DNA from: Prochlorococcus sp. AG-449-J16
GTDB lineage: Bacteria > Cyanobacteriota > Cyanobacteriia > PCC-6307 > Cyanobiaceae
Assembly: GCA_003209565.1 (NCBI GenBank)
Contig: QCQK01000009.1
Coordinates: forward strand, 1-49,735
Length of the DNA stretch: 49,735 nucleotides
Reading direction: 5' to 3'
In this document: positions 15,421 through 24,572 of the stretch, in pieces
Layout of the letters: the number at the start of each line of letters is the position of its first letter
Position numbering within the stretch: position 1 is the first letter of the stretch
Program-made: the position numbers and the translations under genes
Notes under the pieces: model-generated
Told to the model about the DNA's origin: nothing
Database searches by the model: none
The model's input: the letters and a program-made list of their open reading frames with translations, nothing else

Positions 15421-15555
15421 ATGGATGAGCTTTCTGTATTATCAATTTCGCTATCTATAGCTTCACTAGGTATATTTTTCTTATTTTTTGCTTCAAATGA
15501 CGATGATGACCAAGATGGAGGTAAGTTGATTAGATCATTCCAAAAAATTAATTAA
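15421..15555 (+). CDS. Small membrane protein with acidic DQDGG tail (44 aa)
   Basis: ATG at 15421. A hydrophobic helix (residues about 5-24, ending FFLFFAS) is followed by NDDDDQDGGKLIRSFQKIN. It shares the helix plus DDQDGG-x-LI layout with the 59-residue protein at 14107-14286. The last 4 bases overlap the convergent frame at 15552. Function unknown. Confidence 0.62.
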   Translation: MDELSVLSISLSIASLGIFFLFFASNDDDDQDGGKLIRSFQKIN

Positions 15556-15674
15556 TTTAAAGTAAATAGGGTGTTTAATAGTGATTTATAACCTATAAAG
15601 CCTGCATAAATGCAGGTTAGAAAAATTATATAAACTTCAAGAGTTCCAATTTTTTTTTTCTTTAGAATTTTCAT
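15552..15674 (-). CDS. Possible single-helix microprotein (40 aa)
   Basis: ATG at 15674. A basic start (MKILKKKKIGTLEV), then a hydrophobic helix (YIIFLTCIYAGFIGY). A perfect palindrome CCTGCAT-AA-ATGCAGG (15601-15616) lies inside the frame and could alternatively be a transcription signal between convergent genes. Confidence 0.42.
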   Translation of the reverse strand: MKILKKKKIGTLEVYIIFLTCIYAGFIGYKSLLNTLFTLN

Positions 15675-15751
15675 TATTCTGAATGTTTATAGGATAATTT
15701 TATTTAATCTGATTTCTATTAACATGAGTATTTATTACATTAACTCAGAGA

Positions 15752-16624
15752 TTAAAGAATTATTAATGTCAAGCCAAAAAATAAAAAACAAGTAAAAAAT
15801 ATTATTTTTTTCGTAATTTCTCTTTCCTCATTCTTAGCAAAAAATAACGAAATTACTGGAGATGTGCTTAATAAAGCCCAACCTACTCCTATGGGAAGGG
15901 TTTTAAAAACAACTTGTTGTAGCAATATTCCTATATTGGTTCCAAAAAGTATTGAAATCAAAAATCTTTTTTGCTGTTTTTTTTCAATTTTTTTTAAGAA
16001 AAAATTAATCTTAAACCGTTTTAGAATAAGCAAGAAAATTATTGCCCCAAATAATCTTATCTCAGTTGTAAGAAAAGGAGATAAATTGCTTTGAAGAAAA
16101 ACCAACCTTGAAAAAAGACCTCCAAGAACAGCACATAAAACTGATAAAAAAGGAAAAGCAAAAATCTTAAAGTTATTTTTTTCTGAAAAAGGTGCGTTTT
16201 CCTCTTTCAAATTATTACTTTTTTTGAGAATTATGAATAGCGAAATCGATACTATGGTTATTCCAAACCATGATTTAGTTGTTAAATTTTCATTAATAAA
16301 AATTTCTCCTGACAAAGCCGCTATTAAGGGAGAAAGCGTTTCTATAGATAAAGTTTTTCTTGTGCCAATTGTTTGTAGTGACTTTAAATAGAAAGTATCA
16401 CCTAAACCAATACCTATTATTCCACTTATTAGTAAGATAAATATGTGTTTTAATTCTGTTATAGAACTTAGATTAATAAAAGCAGGTATAAAAACTAAAA
16501 AAGCTATTATATTTTTTATTAAATTTATATCTATTGATTCATATTTTTGAGTTTGCGTGCGCCAAATAAAGCACGCATAAGTCCAAGATGTAGCGGCTCC
16601 AAAAGCAGAAAGGATTCCAATCAA
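15752..16624 (-). CDS. EamA (DMT) family transporter
   Basis: A protein of 290 residues with ten predicted membrane helices in two EamA repeats (residues about 1-130 and 155-290). The first repeat has the family-like ISGIIGIGLGDTFYLKSL followed by a SIETLSPLIAAL helix; the second has SILFGTNIGILLQQ and LLSTSPVISLFFA. The drug/metabolite transporter superfamily exports amino acids, nucleobases or other small metabolites. The substrate is unknown. Length is normal. The start ATG is preceded by a 22-base gap to the 32-residue frame's stop region, not by a clear ribosome site. Confidence 0.85.
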   Translation of the reverse strand: MIGILSAFGAATSWTYACFIWRTQTQKYESIDINLIKNIIAFLVFIPAFINLSSITELKHIFILLISGIIGIGLGDTFYLKSLQTIGTRKTLSIETLSPLIAALSGEIFINENLTTKSWFGITIVSISLFIILKKSNNLKEENAPFSEKNNFKIFAFPFLSVLCAVLGGLFSRLVFLQSNLSPFLTTEIRLFGAIIFLLILKRFKINFFLKKIEKKQQKRFLISILFGTNIGILLQQVVFKTLPIGVGWALLSTSPVISLFFAKNEEREITKKIIFFTCFLFFGLTLIIL

Positions 16625-16645
16625 AACGAATAATTTTTAGAAATT

Positions 16646-16744
16646 TTATTTTATAAATTGAGTAATTCCTAAAGAGAATACATAAACAAGAATCAAAATC
16701 CCCGGTAAGTACTGAATTAATGATTTGAAATTCTTTTTTGTCAT
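16646..16744 (-). CDS. Single-helix microprotein (32 aa)
   Basis: ATG at 16744. A basic start MTKKNFKSL, then a hydrophobic helix (LPGILILVYVFSLGITQ). It lies between two minus-strand genes, 21 bases upstream of the transporter ATG. Plausible but unrecognised. Confidence 0.48.
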   Translation of the reverse strand: MTKKNFKSLIQYLPGILILVYVFSLGITQFIK

Positions 16745-16767
16745 ACTTACTTAAATATATTTTAATT

Positions 16768-17004
16768 CTAAACAGTTTTTTTATTACTAGGGTATAAACT
16801 CTCTAACTTCTTTCTTCTTTGAACTTTCGCATTAATTCTTTCTTCTTTTTCTTTTTTCTTGATCTCATCATTTATCTTGTTTTGTCTGTAACCAAACCAA
16901 AGTAAAACCCAAATAAAAGAAGTTATTAAAAGAAGAGCAGTATATTGACCAGTCATAGGAAAACTGGCCTCAGAATATTTGACGTAAGAAAATATTAGAC
17001 CCAT
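16768..17004 (-). CDS. Membrane-anchored coiled-coil protein with SLYP tail (78 aa)
   Basis: One membrane helix (residues about 21-40, TALLLITSFIWVLLWFGY), followed by a lysine/glutamate coiled coil and a C-terminal RRKKLESLYPSNKK. A very similar close (RKRLELINSLYPKK) ends the 57-residue protein at 27529-27702. The real start may be the ATG at residue 17 (MTGQYTALLL). Role unknown. Confidence 0.63.
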   Translation of the reverse strand: MGLIFSYVKYSEASFPMTGQYTALLLITSFIWVLLWFGYRQNKINDEIKKKEKEERINAKVQRRKKLESLYPSNKKTV

Positions 17005-17116
17005 TTAACTAAGTTAAAGCATAAAAATAACGATTGTGTTGATTTTTTTTGATATTTAAAAATTAGTGAAATGAAGCTATTTATTATGGATTTTTTATTT
17101 ATTTTTTTGATAGTTT

Positions 17117-18427
17117 TTGGGAATAATTTTTCTTTATAACTCCTTGCTATTATCAAATAGAAGCATATTGAATTATAAGCTTTTGGAACCTTTTGATTTA
17201 GCAGTTGTAGGAGGTGGTGCAGCCGGTTTTATGACAGCAATTACTGCTGCTGAAAATGGAGTAAAAAAAATAATAATTCTTGAAGGTACTTCAAAACTTA
17301 TGGAGAAGGTAAGGATTAGTGGAGGGGGAAGATGTAACGTCACTAATGCGACATGGATACCGAATGAACTTGTTGAGAATTACCCCAGAGGTGGAATTCA
17401 GCTCTTGGAATCATTTAATCGTTTTGCTGCTGGAGATGTATACGATTGGTTTGAGAAAAAAGGGTTACAATTAAAAATTGAGGAAGATTTAAGAGTTTTC
17501 CCAGTATCTAATTCTTCTTCAGATGTTATTGATTGTTTGAGAAAAAGTGCCTTATCAAAAAACGTTGAGATTCTAACAAAATTTTTTGTAAAAGAAATTT
17601 CAAAAACTCCAGATAATATATTCAATATTTTTAGTCTTAAAAAAGAAAAGGTAACTGCAAAAAATATTATTCTTTCAACTGGGGGTAATCCAAGCGGATA
17701 TAAATTAGCTCAAAAGCTTGGACACACCATTGTTAAACCTGTACCATCGCTTTTTACTTTTTCTACAAAAGAACCAAATTTGGATGAATGTAGTGGGGTA
17801 TCGATAAAGGGCATAGATATAGAAATTAAATTAAACAATAATAATTTTCAAAATAGAGGCGATTTACTAATAACGCATTGGGGGTTTAGTGGGCCAGCAG
17901 TATTAAAACTTTCATCAATTGCGGCAAGGGAGCTTTATAGCCAAAAATATAAATTTAATCTAATCATTAAATGGTCTTCTTTAAGTTATGAGGAGTTAAA
18001 AGAAAAAATTAATTATTTAAGATTAAATAAAGGCAAGGTGAATCTTATTAATAGTAGACCTGCTCCACTATTAACAAAAAGATTATGGACTTTTTTATTA
18101 AAGAAAATAGGTATTGATAAAGAGAAAAAGTGGGCTGATTTACTGGCGGATGAAAGAGAGAAAATGATAAATACTCTAATGAGGGATAAATATATAATTT
18201 CGGGCAAAGGTCCATTTGGAGAGGAATTTGTTACTTCCGGAGGCGTAAAAATTAATGAGATTAATTTTAAAAGTATGGAAAGCTTAATTTGTCCAGGGTT
18301 ATTTTTTTCTGGAGAAGTTTTGGATGTTGATGGGATCACTGGTGGATTTAATTTTCAACATTGTTGGACAAGTGGATGGATCGCTGGGATGGCAGTCTCA
18401 AAGTTAAATCAATCAATAAAAAATTAA
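17117..18427 (+). CDS. HI0933/BaiN-like FAD-dependent oxidoreductase
   Basis: A flavoprotein of up to 436 residues (the open frame begins at TTG 17117; the conserved part starts near residue 27, so the real start may be TTG 17168). The FAD dinucleotide motif is AVVGGGAAGFMTAI. The family signature KVRISGGGRCNVTNA follows at residues about 70-85, and the C-terminal motif EVLDVDGITGGFNFQ (about 404-418) closes the FAD site. The HI0933-like group includes BaiN and many uncharacterised dehydrogenases. The reaction is unknown. Cytosolic. No operon partner. Confidence 0.85.
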   Translation: MGIIFLYNSLLLSNRSILNYKLLEPFDLAVVGGGAAGFMTAITAAENGVKKIIILEGTSKLMEKVRISGGGRCNVTNATWIPNELVENYPRGGIQLLESFNRFAAGDVYDWFEKKGLQLKIEEDLRVFPVSNSSSDVIDCLRKSALSKNVEILTKFFVKEISKTPDNIFNIFSLKKEKVTAKNIILSTGGNPSGYKLAQKLGHTIVKPVPSLFTFSTKEPNLDECSGVSIKGIDIEIKLNNNNFQNRGDLLITHWGFSGPAVLKLSSIAARELYSQKYKFNLIIKWSSLSYEELKEKINYLRLNKGKVNLINSRPAPLLTKRLWTFLLKKIGIDKEKKWADLLADEREKMINTLMRDKYIISGKGPFGEEFVTSGGVKINEINFKSMESLICPGLFFSGEVLDVDGITGGFNFQHCWTSGWIAGMAVSKLNQSIKN

Positions 18428-18546
18428 TAAGAAATAAATCAGTAAGTAACAATTCAATAAGTTTATCTTTTTTTTATTAAGTATTAAACGGAAAAAGTTT
18501 TTTGGAGAAACTTTAATTTTAAAGTTTTAATTATTGGTGAAGATTA

Positions 18547-19299
18547 ATGCAGAATCTTGTATCAAAAAAAGAAGAAGAAGAGGAAAGAAGATTAAAAGCT
18601 TTAGCAGAATATAGGATTTTGGGAACCAAGCCAGAATCATGTTATGACGATATTACAAAAATTGCTGCTACAACCTGTAATGTGCCTATTTCTTTAATGA
18701 CTTTGGTAGACAAAGATAAACAATGGTTTAAATCTAAAATAGGACTTCAAATATCAGAAACTAAAAGAGATTGGTCTTTTTGTACACATGCAATAAAAGA
18801 AAATAGTCCATTAATTATTCATGATGCTTTCCAAGATGAAAGATTTATAAATAATCCATTGGTAACTGGAGATCCAAAGATTCGTTTTTATGCAGGCTTT
18901 CCCCTTAGAAATAGTGATGGAAATAAGCTTGGAACTCTTTGTGTAATAGACAGAAAGCCAGGAAATCTAACCACACAACAATTTAATATTATGGAATTAT
19001 TATCCAAGCAAATAGTTTCATTTTTAGAGCTTAGAAAAAAGTCATTAAATTTGCTAGATGCTCTATCTAATTTGCATAAACAGGAAGGGATTTTATCTGT
19101 ATGTTCATATTGCAGAGAAGTGAAAAATAAGGAGGGCGATTGGATGCATTTAGAAAAATATCTTTCGAAAATTAGTGATATTAGATTTAGTCATGGGGTT
19201 TGTGATAATTGTATGGAAAAACATTTCCCAGATGTAATCGAAGTGTGGAATAAAAAGGATTTTTTTGAAGATGGTCAAAAAAGGTTTTTAGAGTCCTAG
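18547..19299 (+). CDS. GAF domain protein with C-terminal cysteine module
   Basis: A protein of 250 residues. A GAF domain spans residues about 25-165 (SLMTLVDKDKQWFKSKIGL, CTHAIKENSPLIIHDA, FYAGFPLRNSDGNKLGTLCV). The C-terminal part holds CSYCREVKNKEGDWMHLE and FSHGVCDNCMEKHFP, two CxxC pairs 40-odd residues apart. This tail is often seen at the ends of bacterial PAS/GAF signalling proteins and looks like a zinc or redox module. No kinase or cyclase domain is attached, so it may sense a ligand and signal through partners. No bilin-binding cysteine is obvious. Confidence 0.82.
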   Translation: MQNLVSKKEEEEERRLKALAEYRILGTKPESCYDDITKIAATTCNVPISLMTLVDKDKQWFKSKIGLQISETKRDWSFCTHAIKENSPLIIHDAFQDERFINNPLVTGDPKIRFYAGFPLRNSDGNKLGTLCVIDRKPGNLTTQQFNIMELLSKQIVSFLELRKKSLNLLDALSNLHKQEGILSVCSYCREVKNKEGDWMHLEKYLSKISDIRFSHGVCDNCMEKHFPDVIEVWNKKDFFEDGQKRFLES

Positions 19300-19387
19300 A
19301 ATCAATAAATTGCTTTTTATTATTTAATCTATTTTCTAAACAAATTCTTTATTTGGTGGTTAGTATTGTATAAATTTTGACTATAAA

Positions 19388-19873
19388 ATGTTATTAGGAA
19401 CTTTATTAACAGGTGAAATTGCTAAAAGTGCATTAGTAGCATATGTTCATTATTTAGGAATTATATTATGTTTCGGTTCTCTTTTATTTGAAAGATTGAC
19501 TCTCAAAGTAGGTCTTAATAGAAATGAGACGATTTCAATGATAATTGCAGATGTGGTCTACGGTTTGGCAGGAGTTGCAATATTGGTTACTGGGATTTTG
19601 CGTGTTAAATATTTTGGTCAAGGAGGTGATTTTTATACAGGTAATCCTGTTTTTTGGATAAAAGTTTCTCTTTACATTCTCGTGGGATTACTTTCTTTAT
19701 ATCCAACAACAACCTATATCTTATGGGCCATTCCATTAAGTAAGAATAAATTACCTGAAATATCCGAAAAATTAGTTAAGAGGTTCAGACTAATCATTAC
19801 TACTGAATTAGTAGGCTTTGCAACAATACCTTTGTTTGCCACTCTCATGGCTAGAGGTGTAGGTTTAGGTTGA
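19388..19873 (+). CDS. DUF2214 family membrane protein
   Basis: A protein of 161 residues with four membrane helices. Motifs of the DUF2214 family are visible: YVHYLGIILCFGSLLFE at the first helix, VYGLAGVAILVTGILRV in the second, GNPVFWIKVSLYILVGLLS in the third. The histidine in helix 1 is conserved in such families and may bind haem, which is inference. The last 4 bases overlap the TTG start of the next gene, so the two are in one operon. Function unknown. Confidence 0.85.
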   Translation: MLLGTLLTGEIAKSALVAYVHYLGIILCFGSLLFERLTLKVGLNRNETISMIIADVVYGLAGVAILVTGILRVKYFGQGGDFYTGNPVFWIKVSLYILVGLLSLYPTTTYILWAIPLSKNKLPEISEKLVKRFRLIITTELVGFATIPLFATLMARGVGLG

Positions 19874-20406
19874 AAAATTTATTTCTAGAAAGAAATTGTT
19901 TAATAAGTGCTAACAAAATATATAGATGGAGTTTAAGTTATAAGATTTCTAAATCTAAAAAAGAGATTATCTTTATTGGTTTAAATCCCTCATTATCGGA
20001 TGAAGTTTTCTTGGACAACACAACAAAAAAGATAATCAAAATTTCGAAAAACAATAATTACGGCAAAGTAAAATTAATAAATCTATTTGCCCTTATTTCA
20101 AGCAAACCAGAAAAACTTTTTAAACATAAAAACCCTGTGGGTTATTTAAACAATAATCACATTTATAAAAACTTAAAACACTGGTCTGAAAGTAAAAATT
20201 GTGATTTATGGTTAGGTTGGGGTAACAAAGGTAAATTTCTAAATAGAAATAAAAGAATATCAAAAAAAATAATGCAATATAACTCAATTAGGAAAAATAA
20301 TTTTGATAATCCTCTTGGACCGCTTTTAATTAAGAAAACAATCAAAGATAATCCAATACACCCTCTATATTGTTCTGACAATTCCATCCTCAAATCTTAT
20401 TTTTAG
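19870..20406 (+). CDS. DUF1643 domain protein
   Basis: A TTG-started protein of 178 residues. DUF1643 signature: YRWSLSY, then IIFIGLNPSLSDEVFLDNTT, a strand VKLINLFAL with the following SSKPEKL, and a GWGNKGKF segment. The fold is predicted to be Rossmann-like. No biochemical role is established, although the family often occurs near mobile elements. It overlaps the DUF2214 gene by 4 bases and is presumably translated by coupling. It is notably Lys/Asn-rich and basic. Confidence 0.83.
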   Translation: MKNLFLERNCLISANKIYRWSLSYKISKSKKEIIFIGLNPSLSDEVFLDNTTKKIIKISKNNNYGKVKLINLFALISSKPEKLFKHKNPVGYLNNNHIYKNLKHWSESKNCDLWLGWGNKGKFLNRNKRISKKIMQYNSIRKNNFDNPLGPLLIKKTIKDNPIHPLYCSDNSILKSYF

Positions 20407-20489
20407 GTAGTAAGGCTCAAATGCAGAACAATATTTTTTAGCTATTCCATAAAATATGTGTTAATTTCTAGTTGGTAATTTAAACTTAT

Positions 20490-20618
20490 ATGAAAATTTC
20501 AAAGCAATTAAATAAACTAAAAAACTTGAATGTTGAGGCAGAAAAATGTTCTACAAGAGAAGAAGCAAAAAAAATAATTAGTAAAGCAAATAAAGCACAA
20601 AGTAAAATCAACAAATAG
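20490..20618 (+). CDS. Small basic helical protein (42 aa)
   Basis: ATG at 20490. A lysine-rich helix (MKISKQLNKLKNLNVEAEKC), then STREEAKKIISKANKAQSK. It may be a nucleic-acid or membrane-surface binder, which is inference from charge. No family recognised. It follows the DUF1643 gene by 83 bases. Confidence 0.5.
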   Translation: MKISKQLNKLKNLNVEAEKCSTREEAKKIISKANKAQSKINK

Positions 20619-20703
20619 ATAAAAATAATTCCACTTTTCATAATTTATAATTTTCAAAAATATTTAATTTATACCAATACTCCATATTCATTTCTTAGTA
20701 TTT

Positions 20704-21435
20704 ATGTCTTTGAAAATAATTAAAATAAGGAAATCGCACGAAAGATTTAGATCGACTAGAGAATGGCTAAATTCGATGCATTCATTTTCTTTTGCAGAGC
20801 ATAGAGATCCAAAATGGGATAATTTTGGGAAAATTAGAGTTATAAACGAAGATATTATTTCTCCTAATGCAGGATTTAATACACATTCTCATGCAAATAT
20901 GGAAATAATTACTGTCGTAACAAAAGGAGCAATAACTCATAGAGACTCTTTAAACAATCTTGGAAAAATTCACGAAGATGAAGTACAAGTTATGTCTGCA
21001 GGTACTGGAATCACTCATAGCGAGAAGAATGAAGAAAATGAGAACTGTAAGTTGTTCCAGATTTGGATATACCCTCAAAAAGAAAATATCAAACCTCGAT
21101 ATGATCAAATTTCATTAAATGAAAAGTTGTGGGACAATCTTATTTTTAATTACAAAGACGGTAAAAATAATAAGCTTTTTCTAAATCAAAGTATCTCTTT
21201 ATGGCGTTGTAAATATAAGCCAATTAAAGAAAAAAAATTGCCATTAAAAATCGATAAATATAATTGGATACAAATAATAGAAGGTAATCTTTTATTAAAA
21301 AGTAAAGACTCAAATTCAAATATATTGCTCGAATCTGGAGATGGTTTGGGTTTTGAAGTTAATTATTATGATGATGTTTTTATAGATACAGAAAAAGACT
21401 TAGATTTCCTCTTATTTTCGATGCCTAACTTATAA
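20704..21435 (+). CDS. Pirin family protein
   Basis: A bicupin of 243 residues, YhhW-type. N-terminal motif SMHSFSFAEHRDPKWDNFG, then the metal-binding histidines in GFNTHSHANMEI (H60, H62 approx.) and MSAGTGITHSEKNE (with His near 104 and Glu near 106). The N-terminal cupin carries the iron site. Bacterial YhhW can show quercetin 2,3-dioxygenase activity, but the natural role is unsettled. The length is typical. Monocistronic; start ATG at 20704 fits the family's beginning. Confidence 0.9.
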   Translation: MSLKIIKIRKSHERFRSTREWLNSMHSFSFAEHRDPKWDNFGKIRVINEDIISPNAGFNTHSHANMEIITVVTKGAITHRDSLNNLGKIHEDEVQVMSAGTGITHSEKNEENENCKLFQIWIYPQKENIKPRYDQISLNEKLWDNLIFNYKDGKNNKLFLNQSISLWRCKYKPIKEKKLPLKIDKYNWIQIIEGNLLLKSKDSNSNILLESGDGLGFEVNYYDDVFIDTEKDLDFLLFSMPNL

Positions 21436-21449
21436 TTTATCTTTTACTT

Positions 21450-21764
21450 TTACCCATCAACTCCTTTATTAAATGCATTTAAGGCTTGCAAAGCCATATT
21501 AAGGTGAACTTCCATGGCACCAAGTGCGATTAAAGAATTTGGTGATTTATCTTTTAGTAAACTCTCCTTTCTTTTTGATAACTCATTAACTACCTTCTTA
21601 GTTGAAGCTTCCCAATTGTTTATTAACTCTTCAAATTCTCTTTTTTCGGGGTTTTCTATTTCTGCTAATTCATCAGAAAAATGAGTATCCTTTTGTGCTT
21701 TAAGCATCAAGTAACTTAATTTTTTATGACTTATTGATTGAGGTAAATTGTTAGATTCACTCAT
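21450..21764 (-). CDS. Conserved-looking helical protein (104 aa)
   Basis: A soluble, alpha-helical protein. Coding-like segments: SHKKLSYLMLKAQKDTHFSD, INNWEASTKKVVNELSK, and a C-terminal GAMEVHLNMALQALNAFNKG. No known motif, no cysteine. It converges with the pirin gene. I do not recognise it. It may be restricted to marine picocyanobacteria (inference). Confidence 0.65.
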   Translation of the reverse strand: MSESNNLPQSISHKKLSYLMLKAQKDTHFSDELAEIENPEKREFEELINNWEASTKKVVNELSKRKESLLKDKSPNSLIALGAMEVHLNMALQALNAFNKGVDG

Positions 21765-21850
21765 TTCTAGTAGTTAATTTATAGTCAAAATCTAACTAAT
21801 TAAGCGAATATTTGCTAGAGGCTAAACGGTTGTGATGACCGACCTGAAAA

Positions 21851-23329
21851 TTAAGAAATGATATTTGAACAAAAAATGGATTTATTAACCTTTAATTTTT
21901 CACTTATTAGTTTCTTGAAATAATCTCCACGCTCTTCATAATTTTTAAATTGATCAAAACTAGAGCATGAAGGTGAGAATAATAATGTTCCAACCCTATT
22001 ATTTTGTAAATAATGAAAAACAAAATTTAAAAGCTCTTTTAGTTCTGAAAATTCAAAAATATTTTTTTTAAATCCTTGATTAATAAGCGCCATTTTTAGG
22101 ACTTTTGAGCTTTCTCCAAAAAGAAAAACACATTTAACTTTTTTCTTTAAAACTTTTATCCACTCAGTATATTCATTGCCTTTTAATCTACCCCCAGCAA
22201 TAATTATTATTTGACCTTCAATTGAACTTATTCCCGCAATAGATGAGTCAAAATTTGTAGCTTTACTATCATTAATGATTTCCAGATCATTATTTTTATA
22301 AATTGTTTCCATCCTATGGGGTAATTGTTTGTAATTAGATAAAGAATCTTTAATATTTTTGCCAGATAATCCAACTTTTCTTGCTGCTGCAATTACCAAT
22401 AAAAGATTTTGAAGATTATGCATTCCTTTTAAAGAAAAATGTTCAAGTTTGAATAATTTCTTCCCTCTCTCAACAATGTATGCTTGATCATCTATCCAAT
22501 AATCGCAATGAATAAAATTTGATTTATCGAAACTAGTTGTTATCCAAACCCCTCTTAATAGCTTACTGTAGTGATTTCTTAGGTTTTTATCGTCATAATT
22601 ATAAATTCTAAAATCAGATTTTTCTAACAAGCTTTTTTTTATGTTGAAATAGTTTTCAAGTGTTTTATGTCTTTCAAGATGATCTTCTGTGAAGGTTGTC
22701 CATATTCCAATATTAGGTTTTACTTCTGGAGATATTTCTATTTGATAACTGCTTAATTCAGCTACAACCCAATCAATTTTTTCATTTTTTTTGGAGTGAG
22801 CATATTTACATAAAGGTGTACCAATATTTCCAGCAAAAGGAGCGTATAATCCAGTGTCGCAGAGTATATGGCTTAGTAGATGAGTAACAGTAGTCTTGCC
22901 ATTAGTGCCAGTAATACCTATCCAATTTGTGTCTTTTAAAATTTCCCATGCAACATTAATTTCTCCAATTACTTTAATTCTCTCTTTTTTTAATTTAATA
23001 ATAGTTATATGGTCATAAGGTATTGATGGACTTACAACAACAGATTCGATCTCTTTCACAAAAGGTTGTATTTCTTCAAATACAAATTCTTTATTTAGAG
23101 AAACTATTATATTAAGCTCTTCTAATGCTGTTTTTCTTTCTAAGAATTCTATCCCATCTTTACTTTCCCAAACAATTACTCTTTTATTGATGCTTCTCAA
23201 ATACTTGGCAGCCCAAAATCCAGATTTACCTAATCCAATTACAAGATTAATATTTCTTTTACTTGAATGATTATCTATCATTAAATTTATAATTGCATTT
23301 ATATTAATTGTGTTTAAGGGGTAATTCAA
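21851..23329 (-). CDS. murD: UDP-N-acetylmuramoylalanine-D-glutamate ligase
   Basis: Adds D-glutamate to UDP-MurNAc-L-Ala in peptidoglycan synthesis, using ATP, in the cytosol. Domain 1 has [15 protein letters not shown] (residues about 31-45). The ATPase domain has [15 protein letters not shown] (about 138-152), a conserved NIGTPL and the ELSSYQIE segment. The C-terminal domain has [16 protein letters not shown] and IIAGGRLKG. 492 residues from the ATG at 23329; a better start is the ATG at 23281 ([11 protein letters not shown]), as MurD normally begins shortly before the first strand. No other dcw-cluster gene is adjacent. Confidence 0.93.
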   Translation of the reverse strand: MNYPLNTININAIINLMIDNHSSKRNINLVIGLGKSGFWAAKYLRSINKRVIVWESKDGIEFLERKTALEELNIIVSLNKEFVFEEIQPFVKEIESVVVSPSIPYDHITIIKLKKERIKVIGEINVAWEILKDTNWIGITGTNGKTTVTHLLSHILCDTGLYAPFAGNIGTPLCKYAHSKKNEKIDWVVAELSSYQIEISPEVKPNIGIWTTFTEDHLERHKTLENYFNIKKSLLEKSDFRIYNYDDKNLRNHYSKLLRGVWITTSFDKSNFIHCDYWIDDQAYIVERGKKLFKLEHFSLKGMHNLQNLLLVIAAARKVGLSGKNIKDSLSNYKQLPHRMETIYKNNDLEIINDSKATNFDSSIAGISSIEGQIIIIAGGRLKGNEYTEWIKVLKKKVKCVFLFGESSKVLKMALINQGFKKNIFEFSELKELLNFVFHYLQNNRVGTLLFSPSCSSFDQFKNYEERGDYFKKLISEKLKVNKSIFCSNIIS

Positions 23330-23381
23330 TCATGAAATCTTTCTTCAGTATTTATAGTATTCGCCCAAGAAAAGTTAATTA

Positions 23382-23648
23382 ATGGAAGATAATACTGCAA
23401 AATATTGGTTCTCTTGGTTTTATGAAAAGTGGGAGAAAAATGCTCCAGGTGAATTAATTGAACAGGGTTTAACTCCGTCTCAGATTGCTGAGCGCTTTGT
23501 TAATGAAAACCATGATAGTTTTATTCAATTGTCAAAAAAAATTGATGAAAAAAATTATGATGCCTTAACGGAATTTATGAAACTCTCAGAGAGTGAATTA
23601 CATATCTTGAAGTATTTTCTAAAATTAGTAAAAATGAAAAATTTATAA
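23382..23648 (+). CDS. Small helical protein, paralogue of the 12592 gene (88 aa)
   Basis: ATG at 23382. It aligns without gaps to the protein at 12592-12942: WFSWF, G-L-T-P, AERFVNEN, DE-K, and EFMKLSESE. Its length and helical composition suggest a compact helical bundle. It is divergent from murD (52 bases between starts) and convergent with the dehydrogenase, overlapping it by 6 bases. Function unknown. Confidence 0.7.
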   Translation: MEDNTAKYWFSWFYEKWEKNAPGELIEQGLTPSQIAERFVNENHDSFIQLSKKIDEKNYDALTEFMKLSESELHILKYFLKLVKMKNL

Positions 23649-24572
23649 GAAGTTATTAAGTATTTCAAGGCTTTTTTCCCATAAATTTTTTCTTTCTTTT
23701 TTATTCATGGCGAAAGGAGAAGTAGGGGAAAGTTTTGGATGACCTCTGAAATTAAATCTAGGACCATAATGATCGCCGCCTCTTGCGTCTGGTGAAGTAG
23801 CTGCAAAAAGTTGGGGTAAAGCACCCATCTCAGCAGTTTGAAAAATAGGGCTAAATAATTCCAATGAGAATGTTTCTAATGGACCCGGTTTAGGTTTTTG
23901 AGCAGTAAAGAGATTTGTTTTTGCAATTCCTGGGTGAGCAGCTAAAGAAAGTATATTTTTGTGCTTAATGTTCTCATTTAGTTCCAAAGCAAACATTACA
24001 TTTGCCAATTTGCTATTTGAGTAAGATTCCCATTTGTTGTAATAGTTCTCGGCTTTCAGATTTTTCCAACCAACTTTGCCAAAAAATTGTGCTCCGGAAG
24101 TAACTGTCACTATTCTAGATTCTTCTTTTTTTTCAATCATTGGAAGTAGCTTTAGAGTCAAAAGCATGTGAGCTAAATGATTAACTGCAAATTGTATTTC
24201 ATATCCCTGGGTACTAAGAGTTTTAGGCGGATGCATAATGCCTGCATTATTGATTAGTAAATCCAAATTTTCAAAATTATCAAAAATTTTGGACCGAACT
24301 TCAACAATATTTTTTAAATCTGACAAATCTAGTTCTAAAGGTGTAAATAATCCTTCAGGATTAAGACCTTTAAGTTTTTTGATAGTTTGATTTGCTTTTT
24401 CAAGCGATCTACAAGCTACAACAATATGAGCATTTTTTTCTGCTAAGGCCTTTGCAGTGTAGTATCCAAGACCACTATTCGCACCAGTAATTAGAGCTGT
24501 TTTGCCTGCAAGGTTTGGAATATTAGATGTTTCCCAGTTAAAGATTTTAGGTCTTGAAATAGTGGCAGTCAT
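23643..24572 (-). CDS. Short-chain dehydrogenase/reductase
   Basis: A protein of 309 residues with the classical SDR layout: TGANSGLGYYTAKAL (NADP-binding, residues about 29-43), LINNAGIMHPPK (about 107-118), the catalytic Ser in VTVTSGAQF and Tyr-x3-Lys in SYSNSKLAN (about 183-191), and AAHPGIAKTNLF. It belongs to the retinol dehydrogenase / protochlorophyllide-reductase-like branch. It lacks the cysteine-rich details I would expect of light-dependent POR, so I call it only SDR. Substrate unknown. Confidence 0.9.
   Translation of the reverse strand: MTATISRPKIFNWETSNIPNLAGKTALITGANSGLGYYTAKALAEKNAHIVVACRSLEKANQTIKKLKGLNPEGLFTPLELDLSDLKNIVEVRSKIFDNFENLDLLINNAGIMHPPKTLSTQGYEIQFAVNHLAHMLLTLKLLPMIEKKEESRIVTVTSGAQFFGKVGWKNLKAENYYNKWESYSNSKLANVMFALELNENIKHKNILSLAAHPGIAKTNLFTAQKPKPGPLETFSLELFSPIFQTAEMGALPQLFAATSPDARGGDHYGPRFNFRGHPKLSPTSPFAMNKKERKNLWEKSLEILNNFL

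Noticed and set aside
15864..16094. 76-codon plus-strand frame within the EamA transporter
   Set aside because: Antisense shadow; the transporter frame is full length with family motifs.
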